Part shown: in pieces, positions 18,538-27,131 of the stretch | Layout of the letters: each line of letters opens with the position of its first letter | How positions within the stretch are numbered: the stretch's first letter is position 1 | DNA from: Actinomycetota bacterium | GTDB taxonomy: Bacteria; Actinomycetota; Thermoleophilia; Solirubrobacterales; JACPNS01 | Direction: 5' to 3' | DNA length: 44,115 bases | Assembly: GCA_016219715.1 (NCBI GenBank) | Contig: JACRKX010000070.1 | Location: forward strand, 1-44,115 | Notes under the pieces: generated by a model | Database searches by the model: none | Seen by the model: only the letters and a program-made list of their open reading frames with translations | Told to the model about the DNA's origin: nothing | Program-made: the position numbers and the translations under genes

Positions 18538-19128
18538 ATGAGCAGCGATTTCGACGACTCGATCTGGGAGATCGTGCCCGAAGCAGGGCGCGAGCCAGAG
18601 GCCTGGCTGGCGGAGCTGGCGGTGAGTTTCGCCGACGGAGCCGAGGCCGTGCTCGACCTCGGGTGTGGCGATGGGCTCTACATGCAGGCGCTCGGAGCGG
18701 CCGGGGCGCGGGTGTACGGGGCCGATCGTTCCGCGGTCGCGCTGGCGCGGGCCACTGCCCGTGTTCCGGCGGCCGTGCTGCACGAAGTCGACTCCGACGA
18801 GCGCCTGCCGTTGCCCGACAACTGCGTCGAGCGGGTGTGGTGCTGCGACACGATCGAACACGTCGTCGACACGCAGACAGTGCTCAGCGAGACGCGGCGC
18901 GTGCTCGTGCCCGGCGGCGAGCTGCTGGTCGTGACGCCCGATCACCCGCGCCGTCTGCGAATGCGGCTCGCATTGCGTGGCTGGGAAGAGCACTTCGACC
19001 CATTCTCGCCGCATCTGCGCTTCTACACCGCCAGGTCGTTGAGCGGCGCGCTGGTTGACTGCGGCTTCGACGCACCGGCGGTCGAACGCCGGGGCGAGGT
19101 GCTCGTGGCGCGAGCGCGCCGGCCCTAA
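18538..19128 (+). CDS. Class I SAM-dependent methyltransferase
   Basis: A 196-residue Methyltransf_11-type enzyme. Motif I is VLDLGCGDGLYMQALG (near residue 41), then GADRSAVALARA (acidic residue binding the SAM ribose region), the LPLPDNCVERVWCCDTIEHV segment and the post-motif RRVLVPGGELLVVTP. The substrate cannot be told. It sits among polysaccharide genes, so a sugar or lipid-linked acceptor is possible (inference). The frame is open far upstream, but the ATG at 18538 is the first that fits the fold. Divergent from the sugar transferase. Confidence 0.82.
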   Translation: MSSDFDDSIWEIVPEAGREPEAWLAELAVSFADGAEAVLDLGCGDGLYMQALGAAGARVYGADRSAVALARATARVPAAVLHEVDSDERLPLPDNCVERVWCCDTIEHVVDTQTVLSETRRVLVPGGELLVVTPDHPRRLRMRLALRGWEEHFDPFSPHLRFYTARSLSGALVDCGFDAPAVERRGEVLVARARRP

Positions 19129-19160
19129 GAGCGCTTAAGGCAGCGGCGGCCAGACGGCGG

Positions 19161-21278
19161 CTACGGAATGGCGGCCGCGCGCGCCTCGCGTTTGAGCTTG
19201 GCGATCTTTCGCTTCAGCTCACGCCGCTCGCGCTCGAGTGCTTCGCGGAGTAGCTCCTGCTTGAGGCGTTCCTTCGCGAGCGTCAGCATCAAGTTGCCGC
19301 GCTCGTTGTTGGGACTGAGGTAGAGCAGCGGGCCGAGCGCCTCGATCGCGCCACGCGGATCGTCGCTCTCGTTGAGGCGGAAGTCCGCCAGCCGGATCCA
19401 AGTCTCGGGGTTGGCCGGCTGAACCACCGCGATCCGGGTGAGCACCGCGTCGGCGGCCTTTGGCTGATGGAGCTCTTTGTGCGCGGCGGCGATCAGGTAG
19501 TACGGCCGATCGGAGGTGGGATCGAGATCGTGGGCGTCTTGCCCGGATTCGAGCGCGGCCTGTGCGCGGCCAGAGGCCAGTAGGCCGTATCCGTCGTCGA
19601 CCTTGCGGGTGGCTCGGGCAGGCTGGTAGACGGCGTAGGCCGTCGCAAGCCCGATCAGCAGGATCCCGGTTGCGCTCAGCAGCGCCGCGCGGCGGCCGGT
19701 GGCCGGCGCCGCTGGCGGCGCGGCCTCTACGGCCGGCCGGCCGGCGAGGCGCGTGCCACTGCCGAAGATCCAGCCGGCCGATACCAGACCGAACGCCGCG
19801 ACGCCGGGCATGTACCAAGTCCAGTCAACCGCCGAGTGCACGCCGAACGCGAAGGCCGTAAGTGCCAGCGACCAGTCGGCCAGCCGGGCGTCGCTGCTGC
19901 CTTCGAGCCAGCGCGTCGGAGCAGCGCGGCGCGCCCCCGCGGCGCGCGCCATCGCGACGAACCAGGCGATCGTCAGCGCCGCGATTGCCAGCAGTCCCCA
20001 GATGCCGAGATCGGCCACGGTCTGCGGCACGAAACCGTGGGCGTGGCGCACCTGGACGGTGTCCTTGCGGTAGGGCAGCCGCGCCGCGGTGTAGCTGTCG
20101 GCACCAGTGCCGTGCAGCCGGTTGTCGCCCCAGATCTTGAAGGCGTCTCCCCAGTAACGGGCGCGCAGCGAGCTGGTCTGGGTGAGGCGGCCGGGCTCGT
20201 TGGCTGGAGCCGACTGGTCTGGGTCGAACATATCGCTGACCGAGCTCGTGATCTTGCCGAAGCCCTCGTCGCTGGTTACGCCGACGGCGCCTGCCAGCAG
20301 CACCGGGCTGATCGCCAGCGCAATCAGCAGCACGCGGCCGATCGCGAAACGCCGGGCGGGCGTTAGCGGGTTCGTGCGACGCCGGCGCTCGATCGCAAGA
20401 CCGACCGCGGCGAGAACCGCGATCATCAGCAGCAGGATCACACCGAAGACGAGGCCGGTGCTCTTTCGCTCCGCCATTTCGACTGCATCCTGCGAAAGCG
20501 CCGGCCGGCTGTATGCCCACGCGGTGACGATCACGCCGACGCCGCCGGCGACGGCGAGCCAGCCGGCCGACCGAAGGCGCCGCGGCGCGATCAGTAGCCA
20601 GAGGCCGATCGCGAGCACTGCGGCGAGCAGCGATCCTCTTGATTGGCTGAGAAAGAGTGCGACCGTGAAGACACCGCCAGCTGGATACGAGAGCGCCACT
20701 GGCCACTCGCCGAGCCCGCGCGCCGTGCCAAGCCACAGCGAGCCGATGATTCCGAACACCGCTACGGCGCCCACCGCGTTCCAGTACTCGAACGGCATAC
20801 GCAGCCGCGCGAACGCATCGGACTCGGGAAACCACGTCGGCATGATGCGGCTGAACAGCGAATAGAGACAGATCGTTAGCGCCGCGATCATTACCCCGGC
20901 CGCGAACTCGCGCGAACGGTTGGGCAGCAGCTGGGCGGCCAGCGCGCCGGCCGCGATCACCGTGACGTAGGCGATCGTGCGCGTGGCGTCGAAGTAGCTG
21001 GCCCCCGGCAGGATCGACCAGCCTACGGAAAGCGCCGTCAACGCCGCGAACAGCGCGACCAGCAGCAGCGCCGCGCTGCCGCAGAACGGTCGCGGGAGGA
21101 TTCCGGTCCAGGCGGCGCGAGCGAACGCGGCGGTGACCAGCAAGATGACCAGCGTCAGCACCGAGCCGGTGCTGGCGACGTCGATCGCGCCGCCGGTCGA
21201 GAAGGCGAGACCGGCGAGCAGGATCGCGGTGACGGCCACGACCGCTGCCGCGCCGCGGTCGATGCGCGCCGCGATCAC
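19161..21278 (-). CDS. O-antigen ligase/polymerase-like membrane protein with C-terminal TPR
   Basis: A 705-residue protein with about a dozen membrane segments and the Wzy_C (O-antigen ligase) signature in its large loop: SSLRARYWGDAFKIWGDNRL, then GTGADSY and VRHAHGFVPQTVADLGIWGL. After the last membrane helix (near 555-572) comes a TPR-like region (residues 580-660) and a basic coiled coil (LKQELLREALERERRELKRK). Such enzymes join or polymerise lipid-linked oligosaccharide outside the membrane; the TPR part may hold partners. The GTG start at 21278 lies 1 nt after the stop of the preceding gene, indicating translational coupling. Confidence 0.88.
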   Translation of the reverse strand: MIAARIDRGAAAVVAVTAILLAGLAFSTGGAIDVASTGSVLTLVILLVTAAFARAAWTGILPRPFCGSAALLLVALFAALTALSVGWSILPGASYFDATRTIAYVTVIAAGALAAQLLPNRSREFAAGVMIAALTICLYSLFSRIMPTWFPESDAFARLRMPFEYWNAVGAVAVFGIIGSLWLGTARGLGEWPVALSYPAGGVFTVALFLSQSRGSLLAAVLAIGLWLLIAPRRLRSAGWLAVAGGVGVIVTAWAYSRPALSQDAVEMAERKSTGLVFGVILLLMIAVLAAVGLAIERRRRTNPLTPARRFAIGRVLLIALAISPVLLAGAVGVTSDEGFGKITSSVSDMFDPDQSAPANEPGRLTQTSSLRARYWGDAFKIWGDNRLHGTGADSYTAARLPYRKDTVQVRHAHGFVPQTVADLGIWGLLAIAALTIAWFVAMARAAGARRAAPTRWLEGSSDARLADWSLALTAFAFGVHSAVDWTWYMPGVAAFGLVSAGWIFGSGTRLAGRPAVEAAPPAAPATGRRAALLSATGILLIGLATAYAVYQPARATRKVDDGYGLLASGRAQAALESGQDAHDLDPTSDRPYYLIAAAHKELHQPKAADAVLTRIAVVQPANPETWIRLADFRLNESDDPRGAIEALGPLLYLSPNNERGNLMLTLAKERLKQELLREALERERRELKRKIAKLKREARAAAIP

Positions 21279-21279
21279 G

Positions 21280-21732
21280 TCAGGGGGTGTCGTCGGTGGA
21301 GCGGGAACCGGGCAGGAACTTCTTCATGTCCGGCATCTTCGCGCGGCGGGCGGCGAGATCTCCGAGGAACAGCAGCAGCAGTCCGATCAAGGCGATCACC
21401 ATTGCCGCCGGAGTGCCCGGCGAGCGCTGCTCGGGTGTGGTGGCGGCCGTTAGCGATTCGTTGCTGTCGCCGTTGTTCTTGGCGTTGTCGTGCTTGTCGA
21501 CGTTGTTGAGCAGCTCTTGCCGGATCAGGTCGCTGCAGCCGTAGTACTGGTCGACATCGGCGGGCATGTTGCGCAACGCGTCGCGCAACTCGGACGCCGA
21601 GTAGCGGCCATCGATCGAGTTGTCGGCGGTGCAGTCGCTGATCACGCTGGCCGAAGCGAGCTGAGGCGCGAGCGCAAGCATCGTCATCGCCGCCAGCGCC
21701 GTGCCGAGAAATGTCTTTGAACGCCGGGCCAT
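21280..21732 (-). CDS. Small exported, C-terminally anchored protein coupled to the O-antigen ligase gene
   Basis: A 150-residue protein not assigned to a family. It has an N-terminal signal peptide (MARRSKTFLGTALAAMTMLA, cleavage near LASASV), a short extracellular segment with two cysteines (SDCTADNSIDGRYSASEL; YYGCSDLIRQELL), a Ser/Thr/Asn-rich spacer and a C-terminal membrane helix (AAMVIALIGLLLLFLGDLAARR) with a basic cytoplasmic end. The ATG at 21732 starts the signal peptide; the frame extends to 21816 without a better start. One base separates its stop from the start of the ligase gene, so it probably works with that enzyme. Confidence 0.75.
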   Translation of the reverse strand: MARRSKTFLGTALAAMTMLALAPQLASASVISDCTADNSIDGRYSASELRDALRNMPADVDQYYGCSDLIRQELLNNVDKHDNAKNNGDSNESLTAATTPEQRSPGTPAAMVIALIGLLLLFLGDLAARRAKMPDMKKFLPGSRSTDDTP

Positions 21733-21811
21733 CGAGACGCCGCAACCTACCAAAATCACCACCTCCGAGAACGGGGGCCGCCAGTGGCGGCCTGACGCGG
21801 CTATCAACCCT

Positions 21812-21831
21812 CGCAACTACGTAAAGTTGCG
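21812..21831. promoter_or_regulatory. Inverted repeat in divergent promoter region
   Basis: CGCAACT and AGTTGCG around ACGTAA, between the divergent 21280-21732 and 21923-23104 genes. A second short palindrome (AGCCG-AAA-CGGCT) follows at 21848-21860. These may be operators for one or both genes; no convincing promoter hexamers were recognised. Confidence 0.35.
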
Positions 21832-21922
21832 TACCCGGCGGGTCGCTAGCCGAAACGGCTCACCCATATTAAGACGGCTGGCGGCCGCAGAAGTTCCGCT
21901 GCCGGGTGCGGGTCGCTTTACG

Positions 21923-23104
21923 ATGCGGCACGGAATGGATCGGGACAGCCAAGAGCCATCGCTTTCCGCGCGTCGCGTAGTTGTGCTGCACAATCGCTAC
22001 CGCACGGCCGGCGGTGAAGAGCGCTACGTCGATCAACTGGTCGAACTGCTTGGCCGTCGCGCGGGGCACGTGTCGCTGGTTCAGCACGACAGCGCGACTA
22101 CCGGCCGGATGGCTGCGGCCGCGGCGCTCGCGCGTGGCGGCTCGCAGGCCGAGGCGGTGGCCTCAGCGGTGCGCGAAGCGCGCGCCGACGTCGTTCACGC
22201 GCACAACATCCACCCCGTCTACGGCTGGAGGTCGCTGGCCGCGGCCCGCGAGGCTGGGGCGAAAGTGGTTTTGCACCTGCACAACTACCGCCTCTTCTGC
22301 GCGATCGGTGTGGTCTTTCGCGACGGCCACGACTGCGTTGAGTGTGCGCCACGAAACACCGGTGCCGGGCTGCGTCACAACTGCCGCGGCAATCGCGCCG
22401 AAGCCGTGGCCTACGCCGCGGGCATCGGTCGCTGGCAGCGGCGGCTGATCGAGAACGTCGATCTCTTCGTGTCGCCCACTCGGCAGCTTGCCGACGACCT
22501 GCGCGAACTGGGTTTCGAGCTGCCGATCGAGGTGTTGCCGACGTGGCTGCCCGAGGGCGACTTTGCCGATCGCTCGCGCTGCGGCGAAGGCGGTTACGGG
22601 CTGATGGCTGGCAGGCTGACCGAGGAGAAGGGAGTGTTCGTGGCCGTCGAAGCGGCAGCGCGGGCCGGTGTGCCACTGAAGATCGCCGGAGAGGGACCGG
22701 CGCTTCAGGCCGCCCGTGAGCTGGCCGCCGAGCGAGCGGCGCCGGTTGAGTTCACCGGTCGCCTCGGCGGACAGGCGATCGTCGCCGCCAGGCTCGGCGC
22801 GGCCTACGCGCTTCTGCCTTCGACCTGGAGGGAGGTGCTGCCATTCGCCGCGCTCGAAGCGCAGGCCGGTGGCCTGCCATTGATCGTCAGCGATCGCGGC
22901 GGACTGCCCGAGCTGACCGATGAGGCGCTGGTATTCGCGTCGGGCGACGCGGCGCAGCTGGCCGAGCGCATGCGGCTGATGCACGAGGACCCGGCGCTGC
23001 GCGCTCGTGCCGGGGAGCGGGCGCTGGCTCGTGCTCGCGAGCTGTTTGCCGAGCAGACGTATGCGGCCGGCCTCGCCCGTGTCTACGACCGGGTGCTGTT
23101 GTGA
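21923..23104 (+). CDS. GT4-family glycosyltransferase
   Basis: A 393-residue GT-B fold enzyme. The N-terminal half starts VVVLHNRYRTAGGEERYVDQ (glycine-rich acceptor loop), followed by VVHAHNIHPVYGWRSL and a four-cysteine segment (FCAIGVVF, DCVECAPR, HNCRG) often seen in this subgroup. The C-terminal donor half has LMAGRLTEEKGV, LKIAGEGPAL and the retaining-enzyme E-x7-E motif EVLPFAALE before GLPLIVSDRGGLPEL. It transfers a sugar from a nucleotide donor, probably to a lipid-linked polysaccharide precursor at the inner face of the membrane. The start is ATG 21923; ATG 21935 is nearly as likely. Confidence 0.87.
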   Translation: MRHGMDRDSQEPSLSARRVVVLHNRYRTAGGEERYVDQLVELLGRRAGHVSLVQHDSATTGRMAAAAALARGGSQAEAVASAVREARADVVHAHNIHPVYGWRSLAAAREAGAKVVLHLHNYRLFCAIGVVFRDGHDCVECAPRNTGAGLRHNCRGNRAEAVAYAAGIGRWQRRLIENVDLFVSPTRQLADDLRELGFELPIEVLPTWLPEGDFADRSRCGEGGYGLMAGRLTEEKGVFVAVEAAARAGVPLKIAGEGPALQAARELAAERAAPVEFTGRLGGQAIVAARLGAAYALLPSTWREVLPFAALEAQAGGLPLIVSDRGGLPELTDEALVFASGDAAQLAERMRLMHEDPALRARAGERALARARELFAEQTYAAGLARVYDRVLL

Positions 23105-23126
23105 GTCTCTGGCCGCGGCTCGGCGG

Positions 23127-24011
23127 TTAGCGCTTCAGCCACTGCGCGATGATCGCGCCGATTTCGTCGCCGGCGTCTTCCTGAAGGAAGTGGCCGGCGT
23201 TCTCGATCCAGCGTGGGCCCTCCGAGCCGGAGGCCGCGGCGAACGCCTCGCCGAGCTTCGTCGGCAGCACCGGGTCTTTGTCGGCCCACAGCACGAGCTT
23301 CGGCCATTTCGCGGCGGCGAGGTCGGCCCGCACGCGCCGGCCGGTGCGGGCGTCGGGCGTAGTCTCTTCGCGCGGGATCATCGGCGGGAAGGCGCGCGCG
23401 CCGGCCTTTGACTGTGGCTCCGGAAACGGCGCTTCGTACGCGGCGAAGACGTCGTCAGGCATCTCGCGCGCCACGGCGCCTTTCACCAGGAAGCCGATCG
23501 GCAGGTCCTCTGTGCGCTCAACGTAGGCGGCAAACTGCTGCCAGTTGTCGCTCATCTTGAACGTGCCGGTGAAGACCCCGGTGTCCATCGCGATCGTGCT
23601 CGCCACGCGATCGGGCGCCTCGGTTGCTGCCCGCAGTCCAATGGGTCCGCCCCAGTCGTGTACGACGAAGTTGATCCCATGCAAGTCGAGCGACGCGATC
23701 AGGTCGTGCAGTGCCGCTGTGTGACGGTCGTACGTGTACCAGCCGAAATCGGTCGGCTTGTCGGAGCGGCCGAAGCCGGGCATGTCCTGCGCGATACAGC
23801 GAAAGCCCGCGTCGACCAGTGGCGGGATGACTTTGCGCCAGAGGTAGCTCCACGTCGGCTCGCCGTGGCAGAGCAACACGACCGGACCGTCGCCGCCGGT
23901 GTCGTAGTGCGCCAGGCGCAGGCCTTCCCACTCGCGGTAGTTCGGTTCGAGGCTCCAGCCGGGCAGGTTGGCGAAGGGTTCGTCAGGAGTGCGGAAGAAG
24001 TCGAGGGCCAC
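23127..24011 (-). CDS. Haloalkane dehalogenase-like alpha/beta hydrolase
   Basis: The start FRTPDEPFANLPGWSLEPNY is typical of subfamily-I haloalkane dehalogenases (DhlA/DhmA group). From the GTG at 24011 the product has 294 residues. It shows the oxyanion motif CHGEPTWSYLWRK, the nucleophile D119 in VVHDWGGPIGL with the halide-binding W120 next to it, an acidic residue in LWADKDP and the catalytic H274 in NAGHFLQED. Such enzymes hydrolyse carbon-halogen bonds; natural substrates are often unknown, and epoxide-hydrolase-like activity cannot be excluded. The frame extends to an ATG at 24125, but that extra part does not fit the family. Confidence 0.82.
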   Translation of the reverse strand: MALDFFRTPDEPFANLPGWSLEPNYREWEGLRLAHYDTGGDGPVVLLCHGEPTWSYLWRKVIPPLVDAGFRCIAQDMPGFGRSDKPTDFGWYTYDRHTAALHDLIASLDLHGINFVVHDWGGPIGLRAATEAPDRVASTIAMDTGVFTGTFKMSDNWQQFAAYVERTEDLPIGFLVKGAVAREMPDDVFAAYEAPFPEPQSKAGARAFPPMIPREETTPDARTGRRVRADLAAAKWPKLVLWADKDPVLPTKLGEAFAAASGSEGPRWIENAGHFLQEDAGDEIGAIIAQWLKR

Positions 24012-24157
24012 GAGCCGCAATCTACAGGCAGCCGAGCCGGAACGCTGCGACGGACCTTCGCCCCTACCCGGCATGGTGAAGAACTGGTAGGTTTCTGACT
24101 TCAGCAAATCCGGCGCGATCGGCACGCGCGCGAAATCCCTGGGGAGGGTTTTCAGCT

Positions 24158-26059
24158 ATGCGTATTCGCGCGTTCTTCCGATCGTCGCTGCTTGTGTCGT
24201 TTTCGTGTGCTTTGCTGGTCGCGGTCGCATTCGTCGCACCGGCCGCCGCCGCTCCGCACACTCTCGATTTCGACAACGATCCCGCGGCGGCCACGATCAC
24301 GCCGGGCTTCAAGTCTTATTCCAGCGGATCGACGACGGTGACTGACCGCATCTTTCGCGACGGGCTCGGCCGCGAGGTGGCCTTCAGCGGCTGGAACGTC
24401 TCCGGCGAGGTCAAGCACGTCGAGTCGGGCTTCAAGCCGTTTCATTCGCTGGCTCATGCCGACGAGGCATTTGACACGATGGGCGAGCAGGCCGGGTCGA
24501 ACATCGTCCGCTTCACGCTCGCCTGGGAGGGCGTCAACCCCAGCCCCGGCGTGATCGACTACGCCTACCTCGACGCGATCAGCGCGCAGATCAAATCGGC
24601 GATCCGCAACCGCATGTACGTGCTGGTCGACTATCACCAGGACAACTACTCGCGCTACATGTTCCGGCCGGACTCCTGGTACACGGGCGCCGCAAACGAT
24701 TTCTGGCACAACCGCAAGATCAACGGAAAGTACGTTCAGACCGAGTTCCTCTGGCAACTCGAGGTCGCGCTCAAGCACATCAAGTCAAAGCTCAGCGCGG
24801 CCGAATGGTCCTACGTGGTCGGAGTGGATCCCTGGAACGAACCGTTCGACGGGGGCTTCGACTTGTTCCAGTCTGCCGCGCAGTGGGAGCGGACCTACCT
24901 CTGGCCGTTTCACAAGCGCGTGCGTGCCCGTGCCGACGCCGCCGGCTGGAACACCAAGCCGGTGTTCGCCGAGCTGCTTGTCTTCTGGAACAGCCTGCTC
25001 GGAACGATCGCGCCGGCGACCGGCGGATTCAACATCAACGAAACGCCCGGTCAGCGCTACGTCTTCAACTCGCATCTCTACGACCAGGCGCGTATGGGTA
25101 TCTCCTCGACGCCGATCAACAACGGAACGTACTTCGGCAACGTCGATCAGGTCCGCGATGTCTCGCGCCGCTGGCAGTCGCCGCCGTTTATCAGCGAATT
25201 CGGCGCGCCGCTTGGCGGTAGCGGCGCCAAGGATGAGGAGCGGTCGCGCAACGCCGTTCACCAGGCGATGGAGATCGGTGACCGGATGCACGCCAAGGAC
25301 CGCTACGCCGATGCCTATACGCCACTGGTCTCGGGCACTGAATGGCATTGGGACTACTACTGGAACCGTCACCATGAGTACTTCAACTTCGGCACCAACC
25401 TGCTGAGCGCCGGCGACGCCTGGAACGGAGAGAACTTCTCGGCGATCGGTTACGAGCCGGCCTTCAAGTTCAATCTCGATTCGCGCAACGTGCAGCGCAT
25501 CTACCCGCGCCGCACGCAGGGAGACGTGATGAGCTTCCACTACGCCAACCGCGCGACCGACAACGCCGGCCAGGCGATGAACTGGAGTGTGCTGCGGCCG
25601 CGGGGCGCGGGAACCGAATACATGCGGGGTAACGAGTTCGCGCTGCATGTCTGGCGCGGACGCGCGGGTGACGCGCCGACCGAGCTCTTCGTGCCCAATG
25701 CCTATGTCCCCGGCGATCTTGCCGTAATCACCGAAAAGCAGACGCTAGGCGCGACGGCCATCACAGCTTCTCCCAGCGGAGCGGCCAACGAGGTCATGCT
25801 GACGCGCGATCTCGGCCGCCGTAGTCCCGCCGCGGCGGGCAATCGATTGCTGGTCTGGGACGACGCCGACGCCGGCGAGAGCGCGACCACTTGGCACTAC
25901 GCGCTTGTATTCAAGAAGAACGGATCAACCTGGACGCCCGCGCAACTGGCGACGCTGCAGTCGCAGCTCAACGACACGATCCAGACGCGCATGCAGAGTC
26001 CGATCTACCTGACCGGAGCGATGACAGCCAGCGGCTATCCGGGGGAATCCGCTCCTTAG
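24158..26059 (+). CDS. Secreted GH5 glycosidase, endoglycoceramidase-like
   Basis: A 633-residue protein with a signal peptide (MRIRAFFRSSLLVSFSCALL, cleavage near PAAAAP) and a strong ribosome binding site (GGGGAGG, 10 nt before ATG). The TIM barrel shows GH5 features: GWNVSGEVKHVESGFKPF, RFTLAWEGV, VLVDYHQDNYSRY, the acid/base E228 in DPWNEPFDGG and the nucleophile E347 in PPFISEFGAP. The HQDNYSR segment and the GWN-SG-KH start resemble endoglycoceramidases and related glycolipid hydrolases rather than cellulases. A beta-rich C-terminal part (from about 450) could aid binding. The substrate is not certain: glycosphingolipid, steryl glucoside or other glycoside. Confidence 0.83.
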   Translation: MRIRAFFRSSLLVSFSCALLVAVAFVAPAAAAPHTLDFDNDPAAATITPGFKSYSSGSTTVTDRIFRDGLGREVAFSGWNVSGEVKHVESGFKPFHSLAHADEAFDTMGEQAGSNIVRFTLAWEGVNPSPGVIDYAYLDAISAQIKSAIRNRMYVLVDYHQDNYSRYMFRPDSWYTGAANDFWHNRKINGKYVQTEFLWQLEVALKHIKSKLSAAEWSYVVGVDPWNEPFDGGFDLFQSAAQWERTYLWPFHKRVRARADAAGWNTKPVFAELLVFWNSLLGTIAPATGGFNINETPGQRYVFNSHLYDQARMGISSTPINNGTYFGNVDQVRDVSRRWQSPPFISEFGAPLGGSGAKDEERSRNAVHQAMEIGDRMHAKDRYADAYTPLVSGTEWHWDYYWNRHHEYFNFGTNLLSAGDAWNGENFSAIGYEPAFKFNLDSRNVQRIYPRRTQGDVMSFHYANRATDNAGQAMNWSVLRPRGAGTEYMRGNEFALHVWRGRAGDAPTELFVPNAYVPGDLAVITEKQTLGATAITASPSGAANEVMLTRDLGRRSPAAAGNRLLVWDDADAGESATTWHYALVFKKNGSTWTPAQLATLQSQLNDTIQTRMQSPIYLTGAMTASGYPGESAP

Positions 26060-26075
26060 CGGCGAGCCCGGAGGC

Positions 26076-27131
26076 CTAGAACAGCTGATTCTCACCGGCG
26101 AAGATCTCGCTCACCGAATCATCGGTAAAGATCCGCCGGATCGAGTCGGTGAGGATGTCAGCGACTGTGAGCACCTTGATCTTGTCGGGCGCGCCGTCGC
26201 GCAGGGGCAGCGTGTCGGTGATGATGATCTGCTCGAGTGGTGAGGCTTCCAGGTTCTCGAACGCTTTGCCGCTGAAGACTCCGTGCGTGGCACAGGCCAT
26301 TACGCGGCTGGCGCCTTCGTTGGCAACCGTCTCGGCCGCCGCGCACAGTGTGCCGGCGGTGTCGATCATGTCGTCGACGAGGATCGCGGTCTTGCCCTTG
26401 ACGTCGCCGATCACATAGCCGATCTCGGCGACCTGGTGGGCCGGGCGGTCCTTGTTGAGGATCGCCAATTCGGCGCCGATCTTGCTCGCGAACTTCTTGG
26501 CCAGCTTCACGCGGCCGGCGTCGGGGCTCACCACCACGCACTCGCCCGGCACGTGTTGGTCGATCATGTACTGCGAGAGGATCGGCATTGCGGTCATGTG
26601 GTCGACGGGCTTGCTGAAGAAGCCCTGCACCTGGCCGGCGTGGAGGTCCATCGTGAGCACGCGGTCGACGCCGGCGGCTTCGAGCATCTTGGCCACTAGT
26701 CGCGCCGTGATCGGCTCGCGCGGGGCGGACTTCTTGTCTTGGCGGGAGTAGCCGTACCACGGGGTCACGGCGATCACGCGGTGTGCCGACGCGCCTACGG
26801 CTGCGTCGATCATCACCATCAGCTCCATCAGCGCGTCGTTGGCGTTTACGCCGGCCGACTCGTTGCCGCAGGTCGACTGCACGATGAAGACGTCTGCGCC
26901 ACGCATCGATTCTTCGTAGCGGGCGTAGACCTCGCCGTTGCTGAAGGTCTTCAGGATCGCCGGCGAGAGGCCCACGCCGAGCCGTTCGCTGATGCGTCCG
27001 GCCAGCTCCTGGCTGGCGCGACCGCTGACGACCATCAGGCGCTTCTCGTCGCTCTGGTGCAGCGAAGTGGCCCGCGCTGCCTGCGCGGCCGCTTCGGACT
27101 GCTCGGTCGTTTCGATCATGGTCGGCTCCAT
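26076..27131 (-). CDS. prs: Ribose-phosphate pyrophosphokinase
   Basis: A 351-residue enzyme (family usual 310-330; the extra is an N-terminal extension of about 30 residues rich in Glu and Ala). It has the ATP loop FSNGEVYARYEESMRG, DVFIVQST, PYYGYSRQDKK-like PWYGYSRQDKK, DLHAGQVQGFF, the PRPP signature VVVSPDAGRVKLAKKF and the phosphate-binding VDDMIDTAGTL. It makes PRPP from ribose 5-phosphate and ATP for nucleotide, histidine and tryptophan synthesis. Its ATG is directly adjacent to the glmU stop codon, so the two form a coupled operon, the usual glmU-prs order of Gram-positive bacteria. Confidence 0.96.
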   Translation of the reverse strand: MEPTMIETTEQSEAAAQAARATSLHQSDEKRLMVVSGRASQELAGRISERLGVGLSPAILKTFSNGEVYARYEESMRGADVFIVQSTCGNESAGVNANDALMELMVMIDAAVGASAHRVIAVTPWYGYSRQDKKSAPREPITARLVAKMLEAAGVDRVLTMDLHAGQVQGFFSKPVDHMTAMPILSQYMIDQHVPGECVVVSPDAGRVKLAKKFASKIGAELAILNKDRPAHQVAEIGYVIGDVKGKTAILVDDMIDTAGTLCAAAETVANEGASRVMACATHGVFSGKAFENLEASPLEQIIITDTLPLRDGAPDKIKVLTVADILTDSIRRIFTDDSVSEIFAGENQLF

